Source: Hemerocallis citrina
Lineage: Eukaryota > Streptophyta > Magnoliopsida > Asparagales > Asphodelaceae
NCBI GenBank assembly: GCA_017893485.1
Contig: JACEHZ010000367.1
Coordinates: forward strand, 434,001-498,000
Reading direction: 5' to 3'
DNA: 64,000 bases
The notes beneath the pieces were generated by a model. That model did not search any database. It was not told where the DNA came from and saw only the letters and a program-made list of their open reading frames with translations. Shown one piece after another: positions 43,540-54,162 of the stretch. Made by a program: the position numbers and the translations under genes. Each line of letters opens with the position of its first letter. The first letter of the stretch is position 1.

Positions 43540-45635
43540 ATGTCTCTTTCCCCTGTTTCGGAGCCCTCCCCCTCTGCTGGCAAAGCGCCGTCTCCGAGTC
43601 AGAGACCTCGCACCAACAAGGGCAAGAGAGTTGATGGTCGAGACACCATAGTGGAAGATCCGAAATGTATGGGGGAGTTCGACAGACTACCAGGGGTGCT
43701 GACGGGGCTCCATAGGTTTCGGGAACTTCCGGAGGAGCACGCCGAGCGTATAGTACATGGGAGGGGTCGAAGTTTCGAGGAGAACGCAGCGAGAGAGACC
43801 TAGGAAGCAGACGACATAGTTTCCATTCTCAATGAGGCAAACTTGGCAGCAATCCAGGAGTGCTTTCACATCCCGGAGGAGTACGAGTTGATGCTGCCGG
43901 GTCCCGGGGTGAGGGCCAACTCACCGATGCCGATAAACATGTGTTTCTGGCCGGTCGACGCCTTGATCGCCGGGGCACGTCTTCCTCTCCACCCGTTTGC
44001 ATCTCAAGTGCTTAGGTGGTTCGGGGTCAGCTCCATCCAACTAATGCCGAACACGTGGAGGGTCATCACGGGTTCACTCTCCATTGCCAGGCGGCCGAGA
44101 TCGAGCCGGAGGTGAGGGTGCTCCGGACACTTTACAGGCTTCATCAGTAGCATAAGGCCGAGTTCAGATACTACTTGGCTCCGAGGCATGGTGCTCGGCT
44201 CGTCAGCTGCCCCGACTCGATAAAACACTAGCGAGACAAGTATTTCATAGTCCGGAGTCGCGAGGCGTGGCCGATACCTTCAGGTTGGGTGGAGGAGGTA
44301 ACGAAGAGGGTGAGGGAGTCGCCAGTGCTTCATCCCAATGAGGAAGAGGCGGTCCAAATTCTTCTTGACCGGCCAAAGTTCGACTGGAGAGATCTGACCG
44401 AAGATGCGCTCTTCAGGGGAGGGCTCTGTCGCTTAGACCCCAGTACGCGGCTTTATCCGTTGTTATTTTTTTTCATATTTATTTTCGATCTTGTGTTTTA
44501 ACCAACTTTCCTTGCTGCTGGGACTATGGACTACGACGCAATCCTGGCGTAGAGGGCGGCCCTCAGAAGCAAGATGCCTAAGAAGCACAAGAGGGTTGCC
44601 ACGAAGTTGGCCTCGGGGAAGCCGAAGGCCGTCGATGCTGCCGCTCCGGAGGCAGAGGCTTCGACGATTTTGACCCTGAGAAGGGTGCCAGTAACGGCCT
44701 TGCCATCGATCGGGGCTGGCGAGTTCCCGATAGCCGCTGTGCTCGGGATAGAGGCGCCTCCGCTGACAGCGGATGCCGAGGTGTTCCTCACCGAGGAACA
44801 TAAGAAGATTTTCGTTCCGGACTGGCAAGTTCAGAAACATGATGGCTTCCTTGGCGATTCGACATCAAGCATGCAGGCGGTGAAACACCTAGCGACGCCG
44901 AAGGATCGAGCGGCCATGGATGCCGGCAGCGCGGGCGACGATGCCTTCGAGATCACGCGCTCGACGGTTTCGGTAAGTATTGATTCCCTCCTTGTTATTT
45001 ACTTGCATGTTGGTTTTTCTAACTCCCCCCCCCCTTTTGTTCGGCTGTAGATAACCGTCCACTTCGGTCATCTTATGAAGAAGATGATGGAGCTCGAGAA
45101 GGAGCTCAAGCAGGAGGTCGACCGTGCTCGGGCTGAAAAGGCACGCCTTGCCAGCGAGCTCGACAAATTGAAGGTTAAGTTCGAGGGGAAGACGACAAGT
45201 CTTGAATACCTTGAAGGCTTTGTTACGAAGCTCGAGGATGACCTGCTTCGGCAAAGGGAGGAGTCGGCCAAGGAGCTGGTCGAGGCGGTGGAAGCTGCCA
45301 AGATCGCGGTGGCGAAGGATGCCGAAGATGCGACTATGGGGAAAGCGCAGGGCTTCCTCGCGGCTAACATGGCCAAGGCGTATGCTCGCGCCATCGAGGA
45401 AGTAACGGAGCGGTACCCCGAGGTCGACTTCTCCAGATGGCGGCTCTTCCCTGATCACGTAGACGGCTTCGACACCGAGTCCGAGGGGGAAGGAGGGGAT
45501 GACGAAGAGGACGTCGAGGTCGAGGTGGTTGGCGAACGCCAGGGGCCCAAGGTGACTCTGCTAGCAATGGTCCCTCCTTCGGGGGAATCCGACCCCATCC
45601 AATCCCGTCGCCCCAAGAAAGAGGTCGCCCCCTGA
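43540..45635 (+). pseudogene. Antisense gene A of Tat-2 (PF04195-like domain plus coiled coil), with introns
   Basis: It starts MSLSPVSEPSPSAGKAPSPS. The domain at 43840-44440 (in two frames) has ARLPLHPFASQVLRWFGVSS, QLMPNTWRVI, then FRYYLAPRHG.RLV and KYFIVRS.EAW, the pattern of PF04195 ('putative gypsy type transposon', function unknown). A first intron donor is at 44443. The next exon, from 44574 to 44972, is joined by a GT-AG intron (44973-45050) to a coiled-coil exon ending at 45635 with an acidic stretch (EGGDDEEDVEVEV). Breaks are a TAG at 43801, a frameshift near 44065, further stops near 44152 and 44224, and a TAG near 44550. The Tat-1 copy (1-1292) supports the exon structure. It is convergent to pol and is not part of the polyprotein. 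Confidence 0.8.
44973..45050 (+). other. GT-AG intron in antisense gene A (Tat-2)
   Basis: Donor GTAAGT, a C/T-rich tract (CCCCCCCCCTTTTG) and acceptor CTGTAG; 78 bp, phase 0, at the same residue as the 68-bp intron in Tat-1 (625-692). Confidence 0.82.
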
Positions 45636-45873
45636 CTTATTCTTTTTTTTATATTATTTTTTTCTTCTTTTGATGTACTGCCTAATTGCGGACTGGCCAC
45701 CGCACTTTTTTTGACTAAATGAAAAATCCATCTTCTTGAGTTCGGCTAAATCTTTGTGAGTCCATGTCAATGAGTTTACAAAAGTTCTTGAAATTTGGCT
45801 GAGTGTTCATGTTGTCTCGTTCAAGAGTTGTCTTAGTGTTAACCAAACTTGCTAATTTTTTCAACTCGTTGAG

Positions 45874-46785
45874 GTGACCCAACTCGATAATGCGACTCAT
45901 GCGGCGGAGGGGTCAGGTTCCGAGGTGGGCTCAGGGGCAACGAAGTTGTGCCTCGCGAGGTGCCGAGAGCGTCTTTATGAAGTCGAGTTGGGGCTGTGCA
46001 GGGCCGAAAGCGAACGAAATCATCTGCAACTAATTGTAGGCTGCCACAACATCGAGATTCGGAGACTAGAAGGGAGGCTTGCTGATATGACCCCTGAAGG
46101 CGATGATGATGGGTCGTCAAGTGCCTTTACTCTTGGCTTGAGACTTAAGTGTCTCCGCCACTCCTTGTCGAAGATGACGACGGAGAGGGACGAGTTATTA
46201 GCTGAAATCCACCACTTGCAAATAGTAGAAGAAGAGCTTTTGGCGGAGGAAGAAGAATTAATATCGGCGGTGGGCAAGTTGATGGCCGAGCGCGACGAGT
46301 TAACGGCAGAGGTCGACGATTTGAAGAGGGTTACAGTCGACAAGAGTATCGAAGTTACTCAGCTCTGCCGAATTATTGCCGACCGTTCTGGTGCCGCAGG
46401 CTCCGCTGTGCCCCCTCGCTTTAAGATAGCCGTAAAGGACGACCCTCTGAAGCATCGGATAGTCGAGCTAGAGGCCGAAGTCGCTCGCCTCAAACCTCGT
46501 TCAGGACCGATCAACGTTAGAAGCACTTCGTGTACCCGTGAAGAGAGCGAGCGAGGGATTTCATTCTACGAGCTTGTGACTCGTTCGCCTATGGTTCGGC
46601 AACGTCCAGGTGATGCCCAAAGCGGGGTGGTTATCTCGTCGAGCGGCGCATCCGTAGGGGTGACTGTGAGAAGTAGCGTAGAGGGTACATCTCAGTTCGC
46701 CGGTCTAGGGACAAGCACCGAGGTTAAGCACTGCCACCCCCGGGTATCTTTGAAGCGGAACATCCCCGTGCCTAGGAGGCATTGA
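45874..46785 (+). CDS. Antisense gene B of Tat-2 (303-residue coiled-coil protein)
   Basis: An unbroken frame from an ATG at 45874 (MTQLDNATHAAEGSG) to 46785. Residues of about 25-215 are coiled-coil-like (Glu/Leu/Arg-rich). The conserved blocks are RVTVDKSIEVTQL, VKDDPLKHRIVELEAEVARL, NVRSTSC and the basic end RVSLKRNIPVPRRH. A Ser/Val-rich stretch (VVISSSGASVGVTV) lies between. The Tat-1 homologue is at 1468-2181. No enzymatic motif is visible and the role is unknown; a structural or nucleic-acid-associated accessory protein is a guess. It is the longest unbroken non-repetitive frame in Tat-2 outside gag. An alternative start upstream by splicing (TCAACTCGTTGAG|GTGAC) is possible. Confidence 0.75.
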   Translation: MTQLDNATHAAEGSGSEVGSGATKLCLARCRERLYEVELGLCRAESERNHLQLIVGCHNIEIRRLEGRLADMTPEGDDDGSSSAFTLGLRLKCLRHSLSKMTTERDELLAEIHHLQIVEEELLAEEEELISAVGKLMAERDELTAEVDDLKRVTVDKSIEVTQLCRIIADRSGAAGSAVPPRFKIAVKDDPLKHRIVELEAEVARLKPRSGPINVRSTSCTREESERGISFYELVTRSPMVRQRPGDAQSGVVISSSGASVGVTVRSSVEGTSQFAGLGTSTEVKHCHPRVSLKRNIPVPRRH

Positions 46786-47019
46786 GGCAGTCTTCTGTTT
46801 TCCAAGTTTTGAATCTGTCTAAGTATAAGTAGTCGGTCTTGTAATTTTGCTTTTTAACCCCTGTAACTTCGTTGTAAAGAGAAGTACTTGTAATTTTGAT
46901 TTGTTCCCCAACTTTATAGAAGAGAGACTTGTTCCCTCTCCTGGACTTGTGTGTTTTGTTAGTCAATTGTGGTTGTAGGAGCACTTTTGAAGGGCGGGCC
47001 ACTTCTTACTCGTTTATGA

Positions 47020-47325
47020 GAACGCTCGGCCAGGTGTGCCGAAGTCCAACGCGAGAGTATTTTCTCACGTTTGGGCGTTGGTGGCCAGAACGCTCGGCAA
47101 GGCGTGCCGAAGTCCAACACGAGAATTTTTTCTCACGTTTGGGCGTTGGTGCCCAGAGCGCTCGGCAAGGCGTGCCGAAGTCTAACGCGAGAGTTTTTTC
47201 TCACGTTTGAGCGTCGGAGCCCAGAGCGCTCGGCAAGACGTGCAGAAGTCCAATGCGAAAGTTTTTCTCACGTTTGAGCGTCGGTCCCAAAAGCGCTCGG
47301 CAAGGCGTGCAGAAGTCCAACTTTT
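47020..47325. repeat. Second array of the 68-bp family, downstream of antisense gene B (Tat-2)
   Basis: Five units of about 68 bp with CACGTTTG(A/G)GCGT(T/C)GG, CGCTCGGCAAGGCGTGC and GAAGTCCAACGCGAGA. It is related to the array at 42146-43215, so the antisense pair is bracketed by the same repeat family. Confidence 0.85.
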
Positions 47326-47589
47326 GACAACTACTTAAAATCAGAAGCAAGTCTTCCTTCTTATAGGCATAGAATGTCGACTTTACGAACTTGAGATTGA
47401 TAAGTAGTGCCATGGTTTTTGCAACCTCCTGAGGCGCTGCAAACTGTAAGAGAAATCATTTCAACTTTAAACGAACCATAAGGTTAGCTCTTCTAAGTAC
47501 TCTTTTCCCATGTCTAGTATACTGGTAGGAACCCGGTTGTCAGTCGAGTGATTTGGATTCCAAAGACGTGGTTCGAGTAAGTTTCAACG

Positions 47590-48165
47590 GTTGTGGGAGC
47601 AGTTCCGAATGGTGAACCACTTCTAGCTCGCTTAAGAGCGAGCTTGCGAAGCAGAGTCGAGCCAAGTTTTGGACTCCGAACACGTCGTTTGAGTGAGTTT
47701 CAACGGTTGTGGGAGCAGTTCCGAGTGGCGAACCACTTCTAGCTCGCTCAAGAGCGAGCTTGCGAAGCAGAGTCGAGCCAAGTTTTGGACTCTGAACACG
47801 TCGTTTGAGTGAGTTTCAACGATTGTGGGAGCAATTCCGAATGGCGAACCACTTCTAGCTTGCTTAAGAGCGAGCTTGCAAAGCAGAGTCGAGCCAAGTT
47901 TTGGACCCCGAATACGTCGTTTGAGTGAGTTTCAACGATTGTGGGAGCAGTTCCGAATGGCGAACCACTTCTAGCTCGCTTAAGAGCGGGCTTGTGAAGC
48001 GGAGTCGAGCCAAGTTTTGGACTCCGAACACGTCGTTTGAGTGAGTTTCAACGGTTGTGGGAGCAGTTCCGAATGGCGAACCACTTTTAGCTCGTTCAAG
48101 AGCGGGCTTGCGAAGTAGAGTCGAGCCAAGTTTTGGACTTCGAACACGTCGTTTGAGTAAGAATA
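47590..48165. repeat. Five tandem copies of a 116-bp unit next to the pol end (Tat-2)
   Basis: GGAGCAGTTCCGAATGGCGA-type anchors start at 47596, 47712, 47828, 47944 and 48060 (exactly 116 bp apart). Each unit has the inverted pair AGCTCGCTTAAGAGCGAGCT and ends in TTTTGGACTCCGAACACGTC. It is related to the Tat-1 half-unit and the Tat-3 repeat. Confidence 0.92.
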
Positions 48166-48339
48166 ATTAAAGGCCTTAAACAGAGAGACAAAATAACCAC
48201 AAGAGAAGTATGAGGGGGAAGGAAGTCTTTTACTGATAACTGCTAATCGGCTGCTTCTAAGTTGCAAGCCGCTATTACAATGAGAAAGTAAAGAAGCAAA
48301 TACAAATAAAATGATAGGAATGGCTCGACATTGGAAGGT

Positions 48340-49192
48340 ACTCGGAGAGACGTTCAGGAGCTCTCTTGGTACTTCAGTAAATGGTCGGCATTCACTTCTG
48401 GGTATCTCTTTGCCTTCAAGGTCCACTAGACGATACGCTCCGGGACGGACCACTTTGGAAACTTTGTACGGTCCTTCCAATTCGAAGCTAGCTTACTCTT
48501 TTGACTAGGGAACGAGATAGCTAGCTTTCTGAGGACCAAGTCCCCTTCCTTGAGATCTGTGGGACGAACCCTTTGTTGTAGGCCTGCTCAATCCTTCTCC
48601 GATAGAATAGAAGCTCTTTCACGGAGCTCATCAATTAGGTCAAAATTTGCTCGGAGTTCTCTCGCGTTCTGCTCTTCATCATAGGCAACAAGGCGAGGAG
48701 ATGGCAGAGCAACCTCTAACGGGATTACAGCCTCGGACCCATAGGTGAGATTGAAGGGTGACTCTCCTGTGGGGGTCCGTTTCGTAGTGCAGTAGTTCCA
48801 CAATACGTTTGGAAGCTGTTCCGCCTATAAGCCTTTGGCCGATTATCTAGTCTCTTCTTGATCCCGGAGAGGATCTTCCTATTGGCGTTCTCTACTTGGC
48901 CATTTGACTGAGGATGGGAGACGGAGGAGAAACGTTGCTGAATGCCGAGGTCTTCACATAAGGATCGGAACGCTGCTCCTGTAAACTGTGTTCCATTATC
49001 TATTATTAGGACCCGAGGTACGCCGAACCTACAGATGACATTTTTCCAGAAGAACTGCAGCACTTTGTTCTCAGTAATAGTAGCCAACGGTTCGGCCTCT
49101 ATCCACTTAGAAAAATAGTCGATGGCCACGACTAGGAACTTGAGTTGGCCTGTAGCTGGTGGGAAAGGACCCAGCAAGTCCATCCCCCACAT
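48340..49192 (-). pseudogene. Tat-2 integrase, frameshifted
   Basis: The core is at 49192-48840: AIDYFSKWIEAEPL, IIDNGTQFTGAAF and NGQVENAN, so all three catalytic residues are kept. The frame then breaks (ORFs 48803-48588 and 48480 onward). The C-terminal GPYKVSKVVRPGAY is at about 48480-48430. It has the same domain order as the Tat-1 integrase. Confidence 0.9.
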
Positions 49193-50562
49193 TGCGAAGG
49201 GAATTGGACTTGAGAGAGATGTGAGTTGTGCTTGGGGGAGGCGACGGATATTGGAGAACTGCTAACAAGGGCTGCATTGCTGGACATGTTGCTCGGCATC
49301 TTGAAGTAGGGTAGGCCAAAAATATCCGTAGTTCGGAACTTTCTTGGCAAGGGACCTGTACCCTGAATGTGCTCCGCCTATGCCTTCGTCGAGTTCTTGC
49401 AAGGCATACAAGGCTTCTTCCGGGGAGAGGCACCTCAAGTAGGGTCTGCCATCTACTTGGGTGTAGGAGCGTTTGTACAAGACTCCTTCAACAAGGGTGT
49501 ACCCTCCGCTCTCATTCGGATTCGACGGGCTTCTTTAGGGTCTTCGGGAAGGACCCCGTCCCTGAGAAACTCTATCAAAGGCTTCATCCAGTTGTCCCGG
49601 AGTTAGACGGGCAGCGACTCCATAGAGTCGGGGGCTTCTTCTTCTATGCTCGGTCTTAGGAGTACTTCGATGAGGATGGTCTGCTCAAGACCTTGGAAGG
49701 AGGAGGAGGCTAGTTTGGAGAGGGCATCCTCTTGGGAGTTATCTTCTCTAGGGATCCGCTGGATTAGCGCCTCTTCGAATGAAGCCATGAGACTTTGGAC
49801 CTTGGCCAGGTACTTAGCCATTCGGTCGTCTTGCGCTTCGTACTCCCCTAAGACCTGATTCACGACCAGCTGCGAATCACTGAATATTCGGAGATGCTGT
49901 GCTCCAGCCCTGCGTGCCATACCCAGGCCGGCTATGAGGGCTTCATACTCAACTTCGTTGTTGGAGGCCTTAAAGTTGATGCGGAGGGAGTATTGGATAA
50001 CGAAGTCATCTGGTCCTGCTAGAATGACCCCGGATCCGCTCCCTTTGGTGCAAGAGGACCCGTTTACATATACTGTCCAGATGGGAGGCCCGTTTGTCAC
50101 TTGGCTAACTTCCAGGATGGTACTCTCAACAATAAACTCAGCTAAGGCTTGAGCCTTGATGGCGGTCCGAGGCTGGTAAGATATGTCATGTTGACTCAGC
50201 TCGATCAACCACTTCATCAGACGACCGGAGGTCTCGGGTTTGTATAGGACTTGCTTAAGCGGCTGATCGGTGAGAACGACCACCGAGTGGGATGGAAAAT
50301 AAGGGTGGAGCTTCCTAGCTACCATAACCAAAGCGTATGCTGTCTTTTCTAATCTCGGATAGCGGAGCTTGGCATCTCTGAGAACCTTGCTCACATAATA
50401 GATAGGCTTCTGAGCCTTGTCTTCTTCCCTCACTAGGATAGCACTGAGAGTTTGCTCGGAGGCAGCTAGGTAGAGGTAGAGTGTTTCCTCGGGAATAGGC
50501 TTGATGAGGAGAGGGGGATTGACCAGATAGGCCTTCAGTTGATTGAACGATTCTTACTGCTG
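49193..50562 (-). pseudogene. Tat-2 RNase H, archaeal-type RNase H and integrase zinc finger, broken
   Basis: The RT-linked RNase H lies at 50433-50200 (KPIYYVSKVLRDA, VVLTDQPLKQVL). The archaeal-type domain lies at about 50080-49700 with YVNGSS where Tat-1 has YVDGSS (catalytic Asp changed to Asn), NEVEYEALIAGL and IFSDSQLVVNQV. The zinc-finger segment is 49480-49262. Frameshifts separate the pieces near 49600 and 49260. At 50550-50565 the codons read TAA..TAA where Tat-1 has Gln codons. Confidence 0.88.
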
Positions 50563-51330
50563 TTAGCCCCACTCGAAGCCCTTAGCCCCCCTGAGGGCTT
50601 TGAAGAAAAGAAGACACTTCTCTCCTGACTTAGACAGGAAGTGCCCTATGGCCGCGAGGCGCCCTGTGAGCTTCTGAACCTCTTTCACACTTGTAGGAGG
50701 AGCCATGTCCAGTATGGCTTTGATCTTCTTGGGGTTGGCTTCGATCCCTCTTTGACTGACCATGAAGCCTAGGAACTTTTCCGAAGAGACTCCGAACGCA
50801 CACTTGTTCGGATTGAGCCTCATATCATGCCTCCTCAACACGTCGAATGCTTCTTGGAGATCGGCAACATGGTCGGCCCCATGGATGCTTTTAACTAGCA
50901 TATAGTCAAAATACACTTCCATGTTTCGGCCGATCTGATTCTGGAAGACCTTATTGACGAAGCGCTGGTAGGTTGCACCGACATTTTTTAGCCCGAAGGG
51001 CATTACCCTGTAGCAATAGAGTCCTTTATCGGTGACGAAGGAGGTCTTCGGGATATCCGGGGGGAACATTCTGATTTGGTTGTATCCGGAGAAGGTGTCC
51101 ATGAAGCTCAGCAGCTCATGCCCCGAGGTAGCATCGATCAAGGTGTCGATGCTGGGGAAAGGGAATGGATCCTTAGGGCATGCTTTGTTCAGGTCCGTGA
51201 AGTCGATGCAAATTCTCCAACTTCTATTGGCCTTCTTGACCATAACAACATTAGAGAGCCATTCGGGATAGTTGACTTCTTGTATGAACCGGGCTTTGAG
51301 GAGCTTGTCTACTTCTTCATTTATGGCTTG
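50563..51330 (-). pseudogene. Tat-2 reverse transcriptase with altered active site
   Basis: The RT palm has FMDTFSGYNQ (first catalytic Asp kept) and FGLKNVGATYQR. The YVDD box reads YFDY (residues 111-114 of the segment 51243-50563, codons about 50913-50902), so the second Asp of the pair is Tyr, which should abolish polymerisation. A TAG near 51330 (CAG in Tat-1) separates it from the upstream segment. Confidence 0.9.
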
Positions 51331-52047
51331 CTAACGCTCAGGGGCAAATTTGCGCCTCTTCTGCTGGACCGGTTTGGACCCCGGAGCAACGCTTAGGTGG
51401 TGGACGAGGAGCTCCTCGGAAATTCCTGGCATATCGGCAGCCGACCAGGCGATGAGGTCATGGTTCTTCCTGATGCATTGGATTATGTCGGAACATAAGG
51501 CAGAGGGGAGGGTCTTGCTGATGAAGAACTTGCGGTTCGGATCTTGCTCAGAAAAGAGCACTTCTTCTAGCTCGTCCACTGGTTCGGACATAGGTTGGGC
51601 GTTCTCCTGGGGAATCTCAAGAGTCTCGAGGGAGAGGACAGGTCCCCCGGTGGAGGTCATGTAACACTTGCGGGCCATCTCTTGACTACCCCTTACTTCT
51701 CCTACACCTGACTTGGTGGGGAACTTCATTTTAAGATGATAAGCCAACGGGACGGCCTCTAAAGCAGCTAGGCCAGGTCGGCCTAGAATCACATTATAAG
51801 CAACTGGGATGTCGACGACCATGAAATCCATTGGCTCCGTCCGGGTAGTAAGAGTTTTGCCAGCGGTTATGTCGAGGGTTATTACCCCTTCGATAGTCAC
51901 TGGCACTCCCGTGAACCCATGAAGCGTGTAGCCGGCGGGCTTGAGCCTGTCCCGCGATAACTTGAGTCCTCGGAAGGCCGCCAGGAAGAGGATGTTGACA
52001 GAGCTACCATTGTCCACCAGAATCCTCTCTACTTTGAAGTTGGCCAT
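51331..52047 (-). CDS. Tat-2 protease and start of RT (gag-pol segment)
   Basis: The protease active site is VDNGSSVNIL close to the segment start (MANFKVERILVDNG), with YNVILGRPGL later. The linker to RT carries ELEEVLFSEQDPN and ADMPGISEELLVHHLS, then PVQQKRRKFAPER and a stop. A 10-bp deletion near 52055, relative to Tat-1, puts this segment out of frame with gag. Confidence 0.88.
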   Translation of the reverse strand: MANFKVERILVDNGSSVNILFLAAFRGLKLSRDRLKPAGYTLHGFTGVPVTIEGVITLDITAGKTLTTRTEPMDFMVVDIPVAYNVILGRPGLAALEAVPLAYHLKMKFPTKSGVGEVRGSQEMARKCYMTSTGGPVLSLETLEIPQENAQPMSEPVDELEEVLFSEQDPNRKFFISKTLPSALCSDIIQCIRKNHDLIAWSAADMPGISEELLVHHLSVAPGSKPVQQKRRKFAPER

Positions 52048-52061
52048 GTGGAGGTTGATTA

Positions 52062-53825
52062 CTAATGGGGGGTTCGGACACCCTCCAGGTCTTCATCTGG
52101 GAAAATCACCGGGACTCCGAGGCCTTTGGGAGGGGGTATGCCATGAACCGAATTGACTTCTCGTATGAAAGCCTTCCGGGAAGAGTTGGAGGTTCCTCCC
52201 ATGGGACCTCCATGCATGAGATGCAAGATGCGTTCCTCTTCAAACTCGGGAGTCTCTTCGCGCCTCTTGGGATGCTTGTTAGCTTCCTTGGGGGGAGGAA
52301 GAAGATCAATTCGGTTCTTTCTCACAAATTTAGACAGTTGCCCTCTCTGGATGAAGGCCTCAATTTCATTCTTCAGGGCCCGACAGTCATTGGTGTCGTG
52401 GCCGTGCTCTCGATGATATCGGCACCACTTTTCCTTGTCCCTCTTCTTGCCAGGGGTATTCATCTTCGGGGCAGGAGGCAGAACTCCTTCCTTCTTGACT
52501 TCCATGAGAATAGTAGAAATGTTGGCGTTAAGAGGGATAAACTTCTCAAATCTGGGAGGCGGGCGGTGCTGGCCCCCGTTGTCCTTCTGAAGCTTCTTAG
52601 CTCCCTCTTCTTCAGCTGCCTTTCTCTTGGTCCCGGAGGAAGACCCCTCAAAAGTGGGGCGATGTTCAGCTTCCTCGGCTCGGATATACTTCTCGCTTCT
52701 CAGAGGAAGGTCGGAGAAGTTTTGCGGGGGCTTTTTGGCTAGGGAGGACCGAAGGCTTGAGTTTAGTACATTTGACTGGAAGGCTGCTGTAGCGACCGAT
52801 TGGTCGAGGGAGGCAATGGACATAGCTTCCACGGTAAACCGCTTCACATAATCTCTCAGCTTCTCGCCCTTCTTCTGACTGAGGTAAAGTAGCGAGATAC
52901 TAGTCTTCTCGGTGCGACGGCTACTTACGAAGTGGGTGATGAAGAGGGTTTCAAATTGTTCAAAGGAGAAGATGGAGGACGGGACGAGGCAAGAGTACCA
53001 TTCCCGAGCCGAACCTTTGAGAGTAGCTGGGAAGGTCTTGCATAGTAGAGCATCGGAAGCCTGGTGGATCATCATGAGAGTTTTGAAACTCTCGATGTGA
53101 TCCACGGGGTCGGACTCCCCAGTATATGTTTCAAACTGCGGGGGCTTGAAGTTCGGTGGAACGGGTGCTTCCATGATAGTTCGGGAGAAGGGAGGTCGGC
53201 TTGGACGGAGGGCCCTTCCTCTGAGCTCCTCTTCCCTGTTTAGTTGCCCGTGGTGCCTCTCCATCTCATGGAGACGACGGTAAACAGCATTATCCCTTTG
53301 ACAGTACCTTGGCAAGCCTCTGGACTCGTCTTCGAACAAAGGGGAGCATGGGGTTCGGCGATGGTAGCTAGGAGAATGATGAGAACTGGTGATGTGATGG
53401 CAGTGGCTCAGAGCTTGAGGAGGAGTTAGGGACCGATGGTGAGGACTTTGGACCGGAGGAGGAGTGGGGACCCTCTGAGCATTGTTGTTGTTGTCTGGTC
53501 GGAGGTTGAGGGCTTGCAAGATGGTGGCTTGGAATTGTTGGAATTCGGCTCGAGTGATAGGCCCGTTTTCATCCCTCGGGGGCCGCCGACCAGCGGGAGA
53601 GTGATGCCTTCTTCGATGGTTCTCAGGGGACTCTCTCTGCCTTCTGTGAGGAGGGGACCTCCTATGGTCGCAACGACGAGGAGATCGCTCATTTGGACGT
53701 TCTGAGCGGGTGGCTCCGTCACGGGCCTGCCTCTCATCCAAACGGCGGCGAAGGTCCTCTTCTTTCTGCTGGTTGATAAGGATGTTGCAGAGGTCTTCGG
53801 AAGGCCGGGGGTTGTGAGATTCCAT
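52062..53825 (-). CDS. Tat-2 gag (587-residue open segment)
   Basis: This is the longest open frame in the window. It has an Arg-rich N-terminal part (RRCDHRRSPPHRRQRES), the ITRAEFQQFQATI motif and the gag core (HIESFKTLMMIHQASDALL, KTFPATLKGSAREWYS, FEQFETLFITHFVSSRRTEK, YVKRFTVEA). The nucleocapsid-like motif is KWCRYHREHGHDTNDCR, followed by the protease linker LHLMHGGPMGG. The Met at 53825 lies after a decayed leader, in which MPPKKMRS near 54095 probably was the true start. Stops occur between. Confidence 0.88.
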   Translation of the reverse strand: MESHNPRPSEDLCNILINQQKEEDLRRRLDERQARDGATRSERPNERSPRRCDHRRSPPHRRQRESPENHRRRHHSPAGRRPPRDENGPITRAEFQQFQATILQALNLRPDNNNNAQRVPTPPPVQSPHHRSLTPPQALSHCHHITSSHHSPSYHRRTPCSPLFEDESRGLPRYCQRDNAVYRRLHEMERHHGQLNREEELRGRALRPSRPPFSRTIMEAPVPPNFKPPQFETYTGESDPVDHIESFKTLMMIHQASDALLCKTFPATLKGSAREWYSCLVPSSIFSFEQFETLFITHFVSSRRTEKTSISLLYLSQKKGEKLRDYVKRFTVEAMSIASLDQSVATAAFQSNVLNSSLRSSLAKKPPQNFSDLPLRSEKYIRAEEAEHRPTFEGSSSGTKRKAAEEEGAKKLQKDNGGQHRPPPRFEKFIPLNANISTILMEVKKEGVLPPAPKMNTPGKKRDKEKWCRYHREHGHDTNDCRALKNEIEAFIQRGQLSKFVRKNRIDLLPPPKEANKHPKRREETPEFEEERILHLMHGGPMGGTSNSSRKAFIREVNSVHGIPPPKGLGVPVIFPDEDLEGVRTPH

Positions 53826-54144
53826 TGAGTTGGTTGAAGAGTTATGTATGGAGATGTGGTCACGGTGAAGGGGTTGTTTATGAGGATTGGGACGAGAGGT
53901 CCTTACACTAGTATTCTAGGTCCCGAGTGGAGCCCACTAGGATTGAAGAGGAGGTTGCTCCTACTGTAGGGGCTGATCAGGCTGAGGAGGGAGTTGCCCC
54001 TGCTGTTGGACGGTTTGGAGGGGGACCTCCTGTTGCGGTTGAGGAGGAGTGGGTCCGCGGTTGGACCCTTTGGATCTCATTTTCTTTGGAGGCATGGCTG
54101 GAGGTGCTCTTAACCAATGGAAGAGGATGAGTTGCTATTCGTTT

Positions 54145-54162
54145 TTCCCACAGACGACGTCA
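54145..54162 (-). other. Decayed primer binding site of Tat-2
   Basis: TGACGTCGTCTGTGGGAA on the minus strand, two transitions away from the Tat-1 site. Confidence 0.65.
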
